Assembly (NCBI RefSeq): GCF_902806455.1
Contig: NZ_CADCWQ010000001.1
Span: 62,001 to 126,000 of the forward strand
From: Virgibacillus doumboii
GTDB lineage: Bacteria > Bacillota > Bacilli > Bacillales > Amphibacillaceae
Reading direction: 5' to 3'
Length of the DNA stretch: 64,000 nucleotides
Positions 1 through 9,798 of the stretch are shown here, one piece after another (the stretch's first letter is position 1; each line of letters opens with the position of its first letter). The position numbers and the translations under genes were made by a program. Below the pieces are notes generated by a model that searched no databases, had not been told where the DNA came from, and worked only from the letters and a program-made list of their open reading frames with translations.

Positions 1-762
1 CCGGACGGAGAAGAGCGGCCTTTTATTGTACCTTCCCTGATGTATGTTCAGGAGATGTGCGGCAAAGCAGAGGAAGCAACTGACTTTTATCTTTCCGTTT
101 TTAATGATTCAAAACGGGGAGCACTGGCACATTATCCAAAAGGCATGGAACCGGACAAGGAAGGGACCGTAATGTTTACGGATTTTAAGCTGGAGAATGA
201 ATGGTTTGCTGCAATGGACAGTGCGCAGGCTCATCCGTTCCAATTTAATGAAGCCATTTCACTGCTAGTTAAATGTAACAATCAGGAAGAGATCGATTAC
301 TATTGGGAGAAGCTTTCCGCTGATCCAAAAGCGGAACAATGCGGCTGGTTGAAGGATAAGTACGGTGTATCCTGGCAAATTTGGCCGGCTGTTATAGGAG
401 AAATGATGGCAAACGGAACGCGCGAGCAAATGGAACGCGTGACCAAAGCATTTTTGCAGATGAAGAAGTTTGATATTTCGGCGTTGGAAGCGGCGTATAG
501 AGGGGGGGAGGGTTTTTGGTGCCTGTCACTTTCCGAGTTTTGTCGAATTATGTCATATTGTGAGCCGTGGGGAAAATCATCCCCCATGGCTCAACTACTA
601 ACTCCCACTATTAAAATAACCCATTTTCGTTACGAGATTCCTCTGGTACAGGTATGCCCAAATCCCATAATTCAACAATTTGGTTTTCATGGAAACGGAA
701 GATATGCACAACAGCTGCTCCAGGGTCTCTTGGACTCTGTTTTACATGGGAGTGAACCGTAA
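1..762 (+). CDS. VOC (PhnB/glyoxalase-like) family protein, 5' end outside the window, abnormal 3' end
   Basis: The reading frame is open from the first base, so the start codon lies upstream of the window. The first about 160 codons read as the second half of a PhnB/VOC-type protein: a beta-alpha-beta fold with DFYLSVF, the conserved W in GWLKDKYGVSWQIWP, and the usual family ending around KKFDISALEAAY. VOC proteins bind a metal and act as lyases, dioxygenases or resistance proteins; the substrate here is unknown. Homology stops near base 505, at a run of seven G. The frame then runs on for about 85 unrelated codons, through a hairpin and antisense into the next gene. I infer that the native stop was lost by a frameshift or by insertion of the REP-like sequence that starts near base 520. 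The tail is unlikely to be functional. Confidence 0.7.
   Translation, partial: PDGEERPFIVPSLMYVQEMCGKAEEATDFYLSVFNDSKRGALAHYPKGMEPDKEGTVMFTDFKLENEWFAAMDSAQAHPFQFNEAISLLVKCNNQEEIDYYWEKLSADPKAEQCGWLKDKYGVSWQIWPAVIGEMMANGTREQMERVTKAFLQMKKFDISALEAAYRGGEGFWCLSLSEFCRIMSYCEPWGKSSPMAQLLTPTIKITHFRYEIPLVQVCPNPIIQQFGFHGNGRYAQQLLQGLLDSVLHGSEP
520..595. repeat. REP-like sequence and hairpin after the VOC gene
   Basis: After the G-run comes GGTGCCTGTCACTTTCCG, similar in style to the GGGGACAGGTTCC sequences elsewhere in the window. It is followed by a strong stem (TGAGCC, TGGGG pairing with CCCCCATGGCTCA, about 560-592). No U-run follows on either strand, so it is a weak candidate for a bidirectional terminator between the two convergent genes. 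Confidence 0.35.
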
Positions 763-1003
763 CCATTTCTCCGTCTTCCATAGCTCGTTTGACGTCAAAA
801 ATCTTTTCAGGAGCCTCAGCTGCATTCTCTTTCATTGCCCGCTTGAGTGAATCTGCATCACCCGGGAAATAGGGATTATGATGGCGAAAGTCTTCACCTA
901 TGTGTTTTTGGTATGCTTCATCCACATTTCCTGTTGATACAAGCTGCAGAAATGATACAGCCTGCTCTTTTAAGGTTTCATTACGCTGCTTTTCCGTATT
1001 CAT
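611..1003 (-). CDS. SnoaL-like / NTF2-fold protein
   Basis: This small protein of about 130 residues has the SnoaL-like polyketide cyclase fold signature: an N-terminal helix (AVSFLQLVSTGNVDEAY), FRHHNPYFPGD, and a late strand with VHIFRFHENQIVELWD. Proteins of this family are often ester cyclases, isomerases or orphan hydrolases acting on small molecules, and the substrate cannot be told from sequence. Three in-frame ATG codons lie at the start. I chose the third because GAAAGGA sits about 9 bases upstream of it and is too close to the other two. It is a single-gene unit, convergent with the VOC gene. Confidence 0.8.
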   Translation of the reverse strand: MNTEKQRNETLKEQAVSFLQLVSTGNVDEAYQKHIGEDFRHHNPYFPGDADSLKRAMKENAAEAPEKIFDVKRAMEDGEMVTVHSHVKQSPRDPGAAVVHIFRFHENQIVELWDLGIPVPEESRNENGLF

Positions 1004-1504
1004 ATCCATCATCCTTTCGATTATGGCGAAATGACTTGTCCAGTTTAGTTTACTACAAACGTTGACTTTTTAATTTTGTCAGCTTCCTTTTAAATTTATC
1101 AATATATCCGGGTTCCTTCAAGGTGTGTTGATCGGCTTTATGGGGAAGTGAAAAGTCTGCATGAAAAAGGAATTTCAATCGAAGAAATCGATAAACAACT
1201 TTTTCGGTGAAAGTTCCCAATTACTTTTGTATCTGAAGGAGAGTGGGACTCTATACATATAGTCACTTCTATTGTATCAGATATTAAGTAGGTCTCTATG
1301 TTTCCTGATATAAACTACTGTCACTTACCGGTATTTACTTGTCTGGTTTATTTTATTACAAACGTTACATAGGAGTGAACCATACCCATTTGAATACACC
1401 TCTAGCAGAAAACCATACCTGTCGTCCCACTAAAGATATGGTACTTACAATACAATACCAATCATATTCTTATAAAAGAAACCAATAGAAAGGAGGTCGA
1501 AACG
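1004..1504. other. Gene-poor gap with a possible gene relic
   Basis: No complete gene is seen. An open stretch on the + strand (1094-1209) ends VDRLYGEVKSLHEKGISIEEI-DKQLFR then TGA. It reads like an amphipathic C-terminal helix of a lost protein, but has no start codon or ribosome site. I do not recognise the family. The rest is AT-rich and should hold the promoter of the next gene. Confidence 0.35.
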
Positions 1505-2920
1505 TTGAAAAAAGTTAAAGTTAGCTTACGGCCCATTGTAAGCAATTTAAATTTACCCACTGTTATAAAGTCAACTATACTTCCAGGTGACTCAATGGAA
1601 AGGTTATTTATTGCAACCCAGGTGGGAGAAATCTTTTCTGTAGGAAACGGGGAAATTAGAACTTTTTTGGATATTCGCTCGCGGATCATAGAATTGGGCT
1701 CTTCCGGTGGTGGATATGATGAACGGGGATTGTTGGGACTGGCGTTTCATCCGGAATTTTATTATAACGGTTTGTTTTATCTTCATTATTCAGCAGCCGG
1801 AACACAAGGCCCGGGTGCTCTTCCTGAATCTTTTACTCCTGACCCGTGTGATCCCCAAACATTAAACCTGAAGTGGACAAATCGAGATACACAATATGAT
1901 CATATTGATACCGTTGAAGAATGGGGGTTACCATCGAATGGCCAACCTCAAATACGACGGACATTGCTTAACTTAAGAAGACCATTTTCGAATCATAACG
2001 GTGTTAATAGTTTAAACTTTTCACCTGAAACAGGGAAACTTGTTTTAACAACCGGAGATGGCGGATCAGGCTATGATCCATTTAATTTGAGCCAGGACGA
2101 TATAGAAATATGCGGGAAAATAATTGAGATTGATGTTGCCGCCAAGACTTTTGTCCATCATCCTCCCGTAGTGACACGTTTTCATGAACTGCCCGCTCCT
2201 GTTCAGGAAACACTCACGGTAATTGCCAAAGGGGTTCGCAATATTTCGGGTATTTCTTTTCAAAGGTATTATGATCAGTATATGAAATATGTGGGTAATG
2301 TCGGACAGGAATTGGCAGAGTCGATTTTTTCATTTTTACCTTATAAACCAATACCGGTTCCTCAGCTTGTTCAAGCGTCTTTAAGGAACATCGAACTTGA
2401 CCAGGAAGGATTTATTAACTTTGGCTGGAGAGCGTGGGAAGGTGCATTACCTGCTTCAATTATAAGAGAGTGTACTAATAATCCGAATTTGGATGAGAAA
2501 ACGATTGCTTATTACGATGAAGTAATTAAAACTTCAGTGAAGCGGATTCAGCCTTTAACCAGTTATTTTCATCAGGATCCCCGCCCTGATAAGTTTGAGG
2601 GAACTGCACTTACAGGGGTCCAGCCATATATGGGCAGAGACATCCCCGCTTTAACGGGGAGTGTTGTGTTTACCGATATTTTCCGGACAGATAACTCTCA
2701 GTCGCCTGCCAGAGGGGTTTTAGCTTATACCAGGGTCCGACCGGATTGTAAACTGAGTGATTTTAGTGTGATTGAAACCGATTATGATTTTGGTTCTCAG
2801 TCTGCTTATTTTGTTAGTCTGGGAACGAACCCGGACCAAAGCCGATTATATTTAGGTGTTTACGGCTCGATGAATGTAACTGACTTTAACCAGGGTACTG
2901 TTTTTGAAATTGTTCCGTGA
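1505..2920 (+). CDS. PQQ-type sugar dehydrogenase (GSDH) family beta-propeller protein
   Basis: 471 residues, starting with TTG behind a near-perfect AAAGGAGGT. The sequence follows the glucose/sorbosone dehydrogenase pattern: an early strand RLFIATQVGEIFSV, then ERGLLGLAFHPEF, then NHNGVNSLNFSPETGKLVLTTGDGGSGYDP (around residue 160), and a late GSVVFTDIFR. The fold is a six-bladed propeller, and in the characterised enzymes it oxidises aldose sugars with PQQ. There is no signal peptide, unlike typical secreted GSDH proteins, and the window has no PQQ synthesis genes, so the enzyme may be cytoplasmic, act on another substrate, or lack cofactor. Its stop codon directly abuts the stop of the next, convergent gene. 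Confidence 0.75.
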   Translation: MKKVKVSLRPIVSNLNLPTVIKSTILPGDSMERLFIATQVGEIFSVGNGEIRTFLDIRSRIIELGSSGGGYDERGLLGLAFHPEFYYNGLFYLHYSAAGTQGPGALPESFTPDPCDPQTLNLKWTNRDTQYDHIDTVEEWGLPSNGQPQIRRTLLNLRRPFSNHNGVNSLNFSPETGKLVLTTGDGGSGYDPFNLSQDDIEICGKIIEIDVAAKTFVHHPPVVTRFHELPAPVQETLTVIAKGVRNISGISFQRYYDQYMKYVGNVGQELAESIFSFLPYKPIPVPQLVQASLRNIELDQEGFINFGWRAWEGALPASIIRECTNNPNLDEKTIAYYDEVIKTSVKRIQPLTSYFHQDPRPDKFEGTALTGVQPYMGRDIPALTGSVVFTDIFRTDNSQSPARGVLAYTRVRPDCKLSDFSVIETDYDFGSQSAYFVSLGTNPDQSRLYLGVYGSMNVTDFNQGTVFEIVP

Positions 2921-3481
2921 CTAAATCATAATCCTTTTTATTCTTTTAAAAAGGATTAATGCAAGTTCAACCCACAGCCAGTTATAAAGGAAAGTAAATA
3001 AAAAAATACCTCCAGTTGTAAGAAGTGAAAAGGAGTCACCTGCGACCGGGCCTAAAATGGGAAAGTGAAAAGTAAACAGCAGACTCATTATCTCCAACAT
3101 TAAAAGTACAGAGCCGGCAGCTATAATACTTATTCTTTTTCTAAAAAAGGAAAATGCTGTCCCAATGCCAAGTCCCAACAATCCCGTTGTAAAAGGAAAT
3201 ATAATAAGTTCCGTTGGCTGTAAGATGAATAACAACATAATTGTCAGGAAGTAGGAAATTACACCAAAGGAAAAAGAAAACATGGCGCCTAACAAAATAG
3301 GTGCAGTGGCAAGTGGACTTATAAAATATCCGATACCCGGTAGAAAGCCGCCAGCAGCCTGAAAAACAGCAGCAAAACAGGCGAAAATGGACACTAAAAT
3401 GAGCTTCATCGTTTTTTTATGATTATCGAATATTTGTTGAAATGATCGAACCTCATCAGAAACAGGTTTAAGAAAATACAT
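2921..3481 (-). CDS. Integral membrane protein, ECF S-component-like
   Basis: 186 residues with five to six hydrophobic segments after a charged 25-residue N-terminus. The segment GGFLPGIGYFISPLATAPILLGAMFS resembles small substrate-binding (S) subunits of energy-coupling factor transporters, but no ATPase or T-subunit gene is nearby, so this is only a suggestion. The start ATG is preceded by GGAGGTTAAACG. That ribosome site forms the inner arm of a 17-bp inverted repeat which also brackets a TATAAT. The gene ends with no spacing against the stop of the convergent dehydrogenase gene, so neither has an obvious own terminator. Confidence 0.6.
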   Translation of the reverse strand: MYFLKPVSDEVRSFQQIFDNHKKTMKLILVSIFACFAAVFQAAGGFLPGIGYFISPLATAPILLGAMFSFSFGVISYFLTIMLLFILQPTELIIFPFTTGLLGLGIGTAFSFFRKRISIIAAGSVLLMLEIMSLLFTFHFPILGPVAGDSFSLLTTGGIFLFTFLYNWLWVELALILFKRIKRIMI

Positions 3482-3486
3482 CGTTT

Positions 3487-3541
3487 AACCTCCAATAAAT
3501 GATTAATGCGTTACCATTATATGTATCATTTATTGGAGGTT
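3487..3541 (-). promoter_or_regulatory. 17-bp inverted repeat enclosing a TATAAT box
   Basis: Two perfect 17-bp arms (AACCTCCAATAAATGAT and its reverse complement) are separated by 21 bases. On the minus strand the spacer side holds CATATAATGG, a good -10 box, and the inner arm is the ribosome site of the membrane-protein gene. If transcription starts just after the TATAAT, only one arm is in the mRNA, so the dyad would act as a DNA operator. If transcription starts further upstream, it would hide the ribosome site in a hairpin. Confidence 0.5.
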
Positions 3542-3650
3542 GAACTTACTACTGTCCACACATCAATATCCTGTGTAATGAAAGTAAGCAGATATAACTA
3601 TTCACTCGATCGGAGACGATTCTGTTGCTTCCTTTAAAAAAAAGCCGTCC

Positions 3651-5147
3651 CTATGCTTCCAAATAAGTTGGCAGCACGGAACGTCCCATTAAAAAGGTGT
3701 CGACTTGGCGGGCTGCTTCTCTGCCTTCATTAATTGCCCATACGATTAAGCTTTGACCGCGTCTGGCATCTCCGGCTGTAAATACATTTGGTGCATTCGT
3801 CGTGAAGTCACCGTATTTTGCATTCACCTTTCCATTTACAGTATCGAGACCAAGCTGTTGTGTCAGGCTTTGATCAGGTCCTTCAAAACCGATTGCGATA
3901 AAAACCAGCTGTGCAGGCCATGCTTTTTCTGTGCCGGGTATTTCACGGAAGACGTGTTTGCCGTTGTCGTCTGTTGTTTTTTCCATTTCCACAGTATGCA
4001 CTTCTTTCAACTCTCCGTTTTCTCCGGCAACAAATCGTTTTGTCTGGATACAGTACTGGCGCGGATCCTCCCCGAAATTAACTGCAGCTTCCTTATGGGC
4101 ATATTCCACAGTAAAAATATCCGGATATGCCGGCCACATGTTATTTTCTGTTCTGGCAGCTGGAAGTTTCGGGTGCTTACCAAACTGCACCACACTGTTG
4201 CAGTACTGCCGGAGTGCGGTTGCAATGCAGTCTGCACCCGTGTCTCCACCTCCGATTACGATGACATCTTTTCCTGCTGCATTAATATATTCGTCGCTGT
4301 TCATCGTTCCATTCAACAACTTCTTCGTGGATGCCCTCAGGTAATCCATCGCAGCATGCACGCCGTTAATGTCCCTGCCGTCAATCTGTAAATCCCGCTG
4401 CTTTTGCGCTCCGATACAAAGGATAACGGCATCATAATCCGCAGTTAATTCCTCGGCGGAGATGTCTTTTCCAACTTCTGTGTTCAGCATAAAATTGATG
4501 CCTTCCTGTTTCAGAAGCTTGATTCTCCGTTCGACCACTTCTTTTTCCAGTTTCATATTCGGAATGCCGTACATCAGCAGTCCGCCCGCACGGTCATCAC
4601 GTTCAAATACCGTCACGTGATGTCCGGCCTGATTCAATTGGTCGGCACTGGCCAGGCCGGCGGGACCGGAGCCGACAATGCCGATTTTTTTGCCGGTTCG
4701 GTGTTTGGGAATGCGCGGTGTGATCCACCCATTTTCAAACCCTTTATCAATTATTGTCCGTTCGATGCTTTTGATGGTTACGGCAGGATCGGATATCGCA
4801 AGTGTGCATGATCCTTCGCAAGGTGCGGGACAGGCCCTCCCGGTGAATTCAGGGAAATTGTTCGTTTTTAACAGCCTTTCCAGCGCTTCCTTCCATTTAC
4901 CCTTATACACCAGATCATTCCATTCCGGAATTAAATTATAAATCGGGCAGCCTGTTGTCGTACCGTTGATAACATCGCCTATCTGACAAAAAGGTGTTCC
5001 GCAATCCATGCACCGTGCTCCCTGCCGTTTTAAAGCTTCATCAGAAAACGGCACATCATATTCATTCCAGTCATTTATCCGGGTAAGCGGATCCCGTTTC
5101 ATCGTCTCCTCACGTTGAAATTCCATAAAACCTGTAGTTTTCCCCAA
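3651..5147 (-). CDS. gltD: Glutamate synthase [NADPH] small subunit
   Basis: Supplies electrons from NAD(P)H through FAD and iron-sulfur clusters to the large subunit for glutamate formation from glutamine and 2-oxoglutarate. The 498-residue protein starts GKTTGFMEF, has the N-terminal cysteine clusters CMDCGTPFC (residues 46-54) and CPAPCEGSC, a FAD-binding GIVGSGPAG and an NADP-binding VIVIGGGDTG. The start is TTG: AGAGGTG lies six bases before it, and the N-terminus then matches the family exactly, whereas an upstream ATG would add 11 unrelated residues. It follows gltA by 34 bases and is surely in the same operon, driven by the gltA promoter under GltC control. Confidence 0.96.
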   Translation of the reverse strand: MGKTTGFMEFQREETMKRDPLTRINDWNEYDVPFSDEALKRQGARCMDCGTPFCQIGDVINGTTTGCPIYNLIPEWNDLVYKGKWKEALERLLKTNNFPEFTGRACPAPCEGSCTLAISDPAVTIKSIERTIIDKGFENGWITPRIPKHRTGKKIGIVGSGPAGLASADQLNQAGHHVTVFERDDRAGGLLMYGIPNMKLEKEVVERRIKLLKQEGINFMLNTEVGKDISAEELTADYDAVILCIGAQKQRDLQIDGRDINGVHAAMDYLRASTKKLLNGTMNSDEYINAAGKDVIVIGGGDTGADCIATALRQYCNSVVQFGKHPKLPAARTENNMWPAYPDIFTVEYAHKEAAVNFGEDPRQYCIQTKRFVAGENGELKEVHTVEMEKTTDDNGKHVFREIPGTEKAWPAQLVFIAIGFEGPDQSLTQQLGLDTVNGKVNAKYGDFTTNAPNVFTAGDARRGQSLIVWAINEGREAARQVDTFLMGRSVLPTYLEA

Positions 5148-5181
5148 TGCTATCACCTCTTTCGGTAGTATCAATCGCAAA

Positions 5182-8100
5182 TCATTTCGCCTCTAGCGGG
5201 ACCTCCCGTAGCTTTGTTTTCTGGGCGGTTGGCTGTTGCTGCTTTTTTGATTGAAAGGCATACATCGCAGCTTCCGCTTCAGATAAGCCGTCATGTTTAT
5301 ATGCCTGGATTTGTTCCTGCATGTATTTGTATTCCTTTGGGATAACTTTTACAAAATTTCCGGCAGACTGATACCAATTTGATAAAATAAACCCGGCTTT
5401 TGTGCTGCCTGTATACTGATAATGGTTTTGAACGAGTTGCTTTACTTCTTCCATTTCAATAGCATCAGATAGGGTCTCAAACATAACCATATCCTGATTG
5501 CATAATTGTTTGAATGTCTCCTGATTTTCTGCGTACACATACGCGACACCGCCTGACATACCGGCAGCAAAGTTTTTTCCGGTTTCATCCAGAACAACGA
5601 CACGTCCGCCTGTCATATACTCACAGCCATGGTCTCCAATACCCTCAACGACCAAGTTTGCGCCACTGTTGCGGACTGCAAAACGCTCACCGGCATGACC
5701 GTTTATATACGCTTCACCGCTTGTAGCGCCATAGAATGCGACATTACCGGCTATGACGTTGCCAAATGCAGTTGCTTGTGCTTCCGGCGGGGAGGAAATA
5801 ATTATTTTTCCGCCTGATAATCCTTTTCCGATATAGTCGTTAGCGTCACCCGTTAAAAATAAGGACATACCTTTTGGAATATAGGCACCAAAGCTTTGTC
5901 CCGCTGAACCATTAAATCGCAGAGTAATCGAATCTTCCTGCATTCCGGTTTCCCCGTAGTGCTTTGTGATCTCGCTGCCTGTAATTGTTCCGACTGTGCG
6001 GTGAATATTTTTAATTGGCAGCTCCAGTTCCACCTGTTGGTTTCGTTCAATAGCCTGATTTACAGCAGGCAAAATCTCCTTTATATCAAGCGACAGATCA
6101 AGCTCATGATCCTGCTTGGTTTGATTGGTTGATGGGCCATCCACTTGAAAAAGCAGTGCAGATAAATCCAGATCTTTTGCCTTCCAGTGTGTTTTTGCGC
6201 GGTCACTTATGTTGAGCACATCTGTCCGGCCGACCATTTCGTCAACCGTTCTGAACCCGAGTTCGGCCATGATTTCTCTGACTTCCTGTGAAATAAACTG
6301 CATAAAATGAACGACATGATCGGGATCGCCCATGAATTTTTTTCGCAGTTCGGGATTTTGCGTGGCGATTCCAACAGGACAAGTATCTTTATGACACACC
6401 CGCATCATCACACAGCCAAGGACGACAAGCGGTGCGGTTGCAAAACCAAATTCTTCGGCACCAAACAGTGCTGCCATAACGACATCTTTTCCAGTCATTA
6501 ATTTCCCGTCCGTTTCCATAACAACGCGATCTCTGAGTCCGTTCAGCTTGAGTGTCTGATGTGTTTCAGCAAGACCAAGTTCCCATGGAAGCCCGGTATG
6601 TTTGATGCTCGTTTTTGGTGATGCGCCAGTTCCGCCATCATACCCGCTGACTGAAATAACGTCTGCCTTACCTTTTGAAACACCTGCTGCGATGGTGCCG
6701 ATGCCGGCCTTGGCGACAAGCTTTACACTGATGCGGGCATTGCGGTTGGCATTTTTTAAATCATGAATCAGCTGGGCCAGGTCTTCAATCGAATAAATGT
6801 CATGGTGCGGTGGTGGTGATATCAGGTCAACTCCTGGAGTGGACCCGCGGACATCAGCAACCCATGGATACACCTTGCTTCCGGGCAGCTGTCCGCCTTC
6901 TCCGGGTTTTGCACCTTGAGCCATCTTTATCTGTAACTCATCCGCGTTCATCAGGTAATGGCTGTTTACGCCGAAACGTCCCGAAGCAATTTGTTTAATC
7001 GCACTCCTTCGTGAATCACCGTTTTCATCCGTCGTAAACCTTTCCGGATCTTCTCCGCCTTCCCCGCTGTTGCTTTTCCCGCCGATACGGTTCATGGCAA
7101 CAGCCAACGATTCATGAGCTTCCTTGCTTAACGATCCGAATGACATGGCACCTGTTTTAAACCGTTTGACAATTGATTCAACCGGCTCCACTTCATCGAT
7201 GGAAATGGCGTTTGTTTTCTTAAACGTAAACAAGTTTCGTAAAAAATTCAGCCGCTCTTCATTTGCTGCTTGTGAAAATTGCTTGAACAGTTCGTAATCG
7301 CGCCGCCGGCATGCCCATTGCAGTAGATGGATGGTCTTCGGGTTGAATGCATGATGTTCCCCTGTTTTACGCCATTGAAAATCACTGCCTGATTCGAGGG
7401 AATCGTCGATATTATTTTCATAGGCTTTCTGATGCCGCTTCAAAGCTTCTTCGGCAATGGTATCCAGCCCGATTCCGCCAAGCTGGGAGACAGTTCCTGT
7501 AAAATAACGGTCGATAACTGACTTACTGATGCCAATAGCTTCAAATATTTGGGCGCCGCGATAACTTTGAATCGTTGAAATTCCCATTTTGGACATTACT
7601 TTGACGATGCCTTCCGTAATGCCGTTGATATAGGATTTTACTGCATGTTTATAACTGAATGACAGATGATTTGCTTCAATTGCCTTGCTCAGCGTTGCGT
7701 AAGCAAGGTACGGATTGATGGCATCTGCGCCGTACCCGATTAAAGCTGCAAAATGATGTACTTCTCTTGCTTCTCCCGTTTCAGCAATAATACTCACTTT
7801 TGTCCGTGTACCCTGTCGAATCAGATGCTGATTCAATGCACTTACTGCAAGCAGGACAGGAATCGCAGCATTATTTTCATCCATGTTCCGGTCTGACAGG
7901 ATAAGGATATTAACACCGTCAGCCATCATGGTTTCTGCTTTCCGGCAAATTTGTTCCAGTGCCTGTTCCAGGTTTCCGTCAAATCGTGTGTCAATTGTTT
8001 GGGAAGCAAATCCTTCATAGTTGTCCGTTTGTAACAGTTGCAGCTGCCGATTGGAAAGTACGGGTGTTCCAATCCGAAGTTTCCGGCAGTTTAATTCAGT

Positions 8101-9744
8101 TGGATGCAGGATGTTTCCGACAGGACCGAGCATGGTCATTGTCGAAGTAACCAGCTGCTCACGATAAGCGTCAATTGGAGGATTGGTGACTTGTGCGAAT
8201 AATTGCTTGAAATAAGTGAATAGTGATTGAGGGTAATCAGATAGCACCGCTAATGGGACGTCATTCCCCATCGCACCAATCGGATCTTTTTCATCCGTTA
8301 CCAGCGGAATTAAATAGTTATGGATATCTTCGTGCGTGTAACCGAATGCTTTTTGTTTTTTTACCAGATTCCGGATTGAATCGCTATTAAAAATTTCTAC
8401 TTTATTTTTGAGGATTATCTGTTGTTTATCAAGCCATTGCTGATATGGGTTTGCAGTTGTGATTTCTGTTTTAATTTCCTCATCTGAAATGATTCTCCCC
8501 TTTTCCATATCGAGCAGCAGCATTTTCCCCGGACTGAGGCGGTCTTTGTACAACACTTGATCTTCATCCACATCGATGACACCCGCTTCCGAGGAATAAA
8601 TCAAAAAGTCATCTTTGGTGACGTAATACCGTGCCGGCCGCAGTCCATTTCTGTCCAGAATCGCACCGATCTGTTTTCCGTCCGTAAAAGAAATGGAAGT
8701 TGGACCGTCCCATGGTTCCATTAATGTGCTGTGATATTCATAAAAGGCCTTTTTATCGCTGGACATATATGGATTGTTATCCCACGGTTCAGGAATAAGC
8801 ATCATCGCAGCATGAGCCGGTTTTCGTCCGGCGAGTATGAGAAATTCCAGTGCATTATCCAACATCGCCGAATCACTGCCGTCGGAATCAAGAACCGGAA
8901 GCACTTTTTCCAACTCATCACCAAATACTTCCGATACAAATTGTTTCTCGCGTGCCTGCATCCAGTTTATATTCCCTCGCAGGGTATTAATTTCCCCGTT
9001 ATGCATCAAATAACGGTTCGGGTGTGCCCGTTCCCAGCTCGGAAAAGTATTGGTGCTGAAGCGGGAATGAACCATTGCGAACGCAGATTCAAATGTCGTA
9101 TCCACTAGATCCGTATAAAATGTGTGCAGCTGTTCCGGGCGAAGCAAGCCTTTATAGACAATCGTCCGGCTCGACAAACTGGAAAAATAAAATGCTTCTT
9201 CCTCATCGGTTGCTATTTTTTCTGCCTGTTTCCGTATGACATACAGTTTCCGTTCAAAATCAATTGTGTCTGTTAGGGAAGGGTTGGCACCAATGAATAC
9301 TTGGCGGATAAACGGACAGCTTTCCCGCGCCGTCTTACCGATGGAACTGATATTCACCGGCACCGTTCTCCATCCAATGACAGTTTGCTTTTCCTGCCTG
9401 ATAATCGAATTGATTTTTTTCTCCAATTTTTCCTGATTGTCCGTATCGTTTGTGAAAAAAACCATTCCAACCCCGTAACGGCCTTTTTCCGGCAAACTTA
9501 ATTCCGGACAAGCACCCCGGAAAAAAGCATCCGGAATCTGGACCATCAACCCGGCACCATCTCCCGTCATTGCATCACCGCTGCCGCCGCGGTGGTCAAG
9601 CCGGCAAAGCATCTGCAGTCCTTTTTTGACGATGTCATGCGTCGGTGTGCCATGCATGTGCGCATATAAACCAATGCCGCATGCATCATGTTCCAATTCA
9701 GGGTGGTACAGGCCCTGCGCTTTGGGTATCTTATTGTAACGCAT
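5182..9744 (-). CDS. gltA: Glutamate synthase [NADPH] large subunit
   Basis: 1520 residues. The enzyme takes ammonia from glutamine in its N-terminal class II amidotransferase domain and channels it to the FMN-containing synthase domain. The mature N-terminus is the Cys of HDACGIG at residue 22, after a short propeptide that is removed. The middle holds the FMN-binding region with GEGGEDPERF and ISVSGYDGGTGASP, then the 3Fe-4S cysteines in CVMMRVCHKDTCPVG. A C-terminal beta-helix (GXGXG) domain with GGKIIISSP, GGRVVVLDE and GMSGGVAYV closes the protein. The ATG chosen has AAAGGGAGGG seven bases upstream; a start ten codons earlier lacks a ribosome site. It is the first gene of gltA-gltD. Confidence 0.97.
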   Translation of the reverse strand: MRYNKIPKAQGLYHPELEHDACGIGLYAHMHGTPTHDIVKKGLQMLCRLDHRGGSGDAMTGDGAGLMVQIPDAFFRGACPELSLPEKGRYGVGMVFFTNDTDNQEKLEKKINSIIRQEKQTVIGWRTVPVNISSIGKTARESCPFIRQVFIGANPSLTDTIDFERKLYVIRKQAEKIATDEEEAFYFSSLSSRTIVYKGLLRPEQLHTFYTDLVDTTFESAFAMVHSRFSTNTFPSWERAHPNRYLMHNGEINTLRGNINWMQAREKQFVSEVFGDELEKVLPVLDSDGSDSAMLDNALEFLILAGRKPAHAAMMLIPEPWDNNPYMSSDKKAFYEYHSTLMEPWDGPTSISFTDGKQIGAILDRNGLRPARYYVTKDDFLIYSSEAGVIDVDEDQVLYKDRLSPGKMLLLDMEKGRIISDEEIKTEITTANPYQQWLDKQQIILKNKVEIFNSDSIRNLVKKQKAFGYTHEDIHNYLIPLVTDEKDPIGAMGNDVPLAVLSDYPQSLFTYFKQLFAQVTNPPIDAYREQLVTSTMTMLGPVGNILHPTELNCRKLRIGTPVLSNRQLQLLQTDNYEGFASQTIDTRFDGNLEQALEQICRKAETMMADGVNILILSDRNMDENNAAIPVLLAVSALNQHLIRQGTRTKVSIIAETGEAREVHHFAALIGYGADAINPYLAYATLSKAIEANHLSFSYKHAVKSYINGITEGIVKVMSKMGISTIQSYRGAQIFEAIGISKSVIDRYFTGTVSQLGGIGLDTIAEEALKRHQKAYENNIDDSLESGSDFQWRKTGEHHAFNPKTIHLLQWACRRRDYELFKQFSQAANEERLNFLRNLFTFKKTNAISIDEVEPVESIVKRFKTGAMSFGSLSKEAHESLAVAMNRIGGKSNSGEGGEDPERFTTDENGDSRRSAIKQIASGRFGVNSHYLMNADELQIKMAQGAKPGEGGQLPGSKVYPWVADVRGSTPGVDLISPPPHHDIYSIEDLAQLIHDLKNANRNARISVKLVAKAGIGTIAAGVSKGKADVISVSGYDGGTGASPKTSIKHTGLPWELGLAETHQTLKLNGLRDRVVMETDGKLMTGKDVVMAALFGAEEFGFATAPLVVLGCVMMRVCHKDTCPVGIATQNPELRKKFMGDPDHVVHFMQFISQEVREIMAELGFRTVDEMVGRTDVLNISDRAKTHWKAKDLDLSALLFQVDGPSTNQTKQDHELDLSLDIKEILPAVNQAIERNQQVELELPIKNIHRTVGTITGSEITKHYGETGMQEDSITLRFNGSAGQSFGAYIPKGMSLFLTGDANDYIGKGLSGGKIIISSPPEAQATAFGNVIAGNVAFYGATSGEAYINGHAGERFAVRNSGANLVVEGIGDHGCEYMTGGRVVVLDETGKNFAAGMSGGVAYVYAENQETFKQLCNQDMVMFETLSDAIEMEEVKQLVQNHYQYTGSTKAGFILSNWYQSAGNFVKVIPKEYKYMQEQIQAYKHDGLSEAEAAMYAFQSKKQQQPTAQKTKLREVPLEAK

Positions 9745-9798
9745 CTTTATCCCTCCCTTTAGATTTTCGTTCAATTCAGTATTTACTGTGTATTCTTA

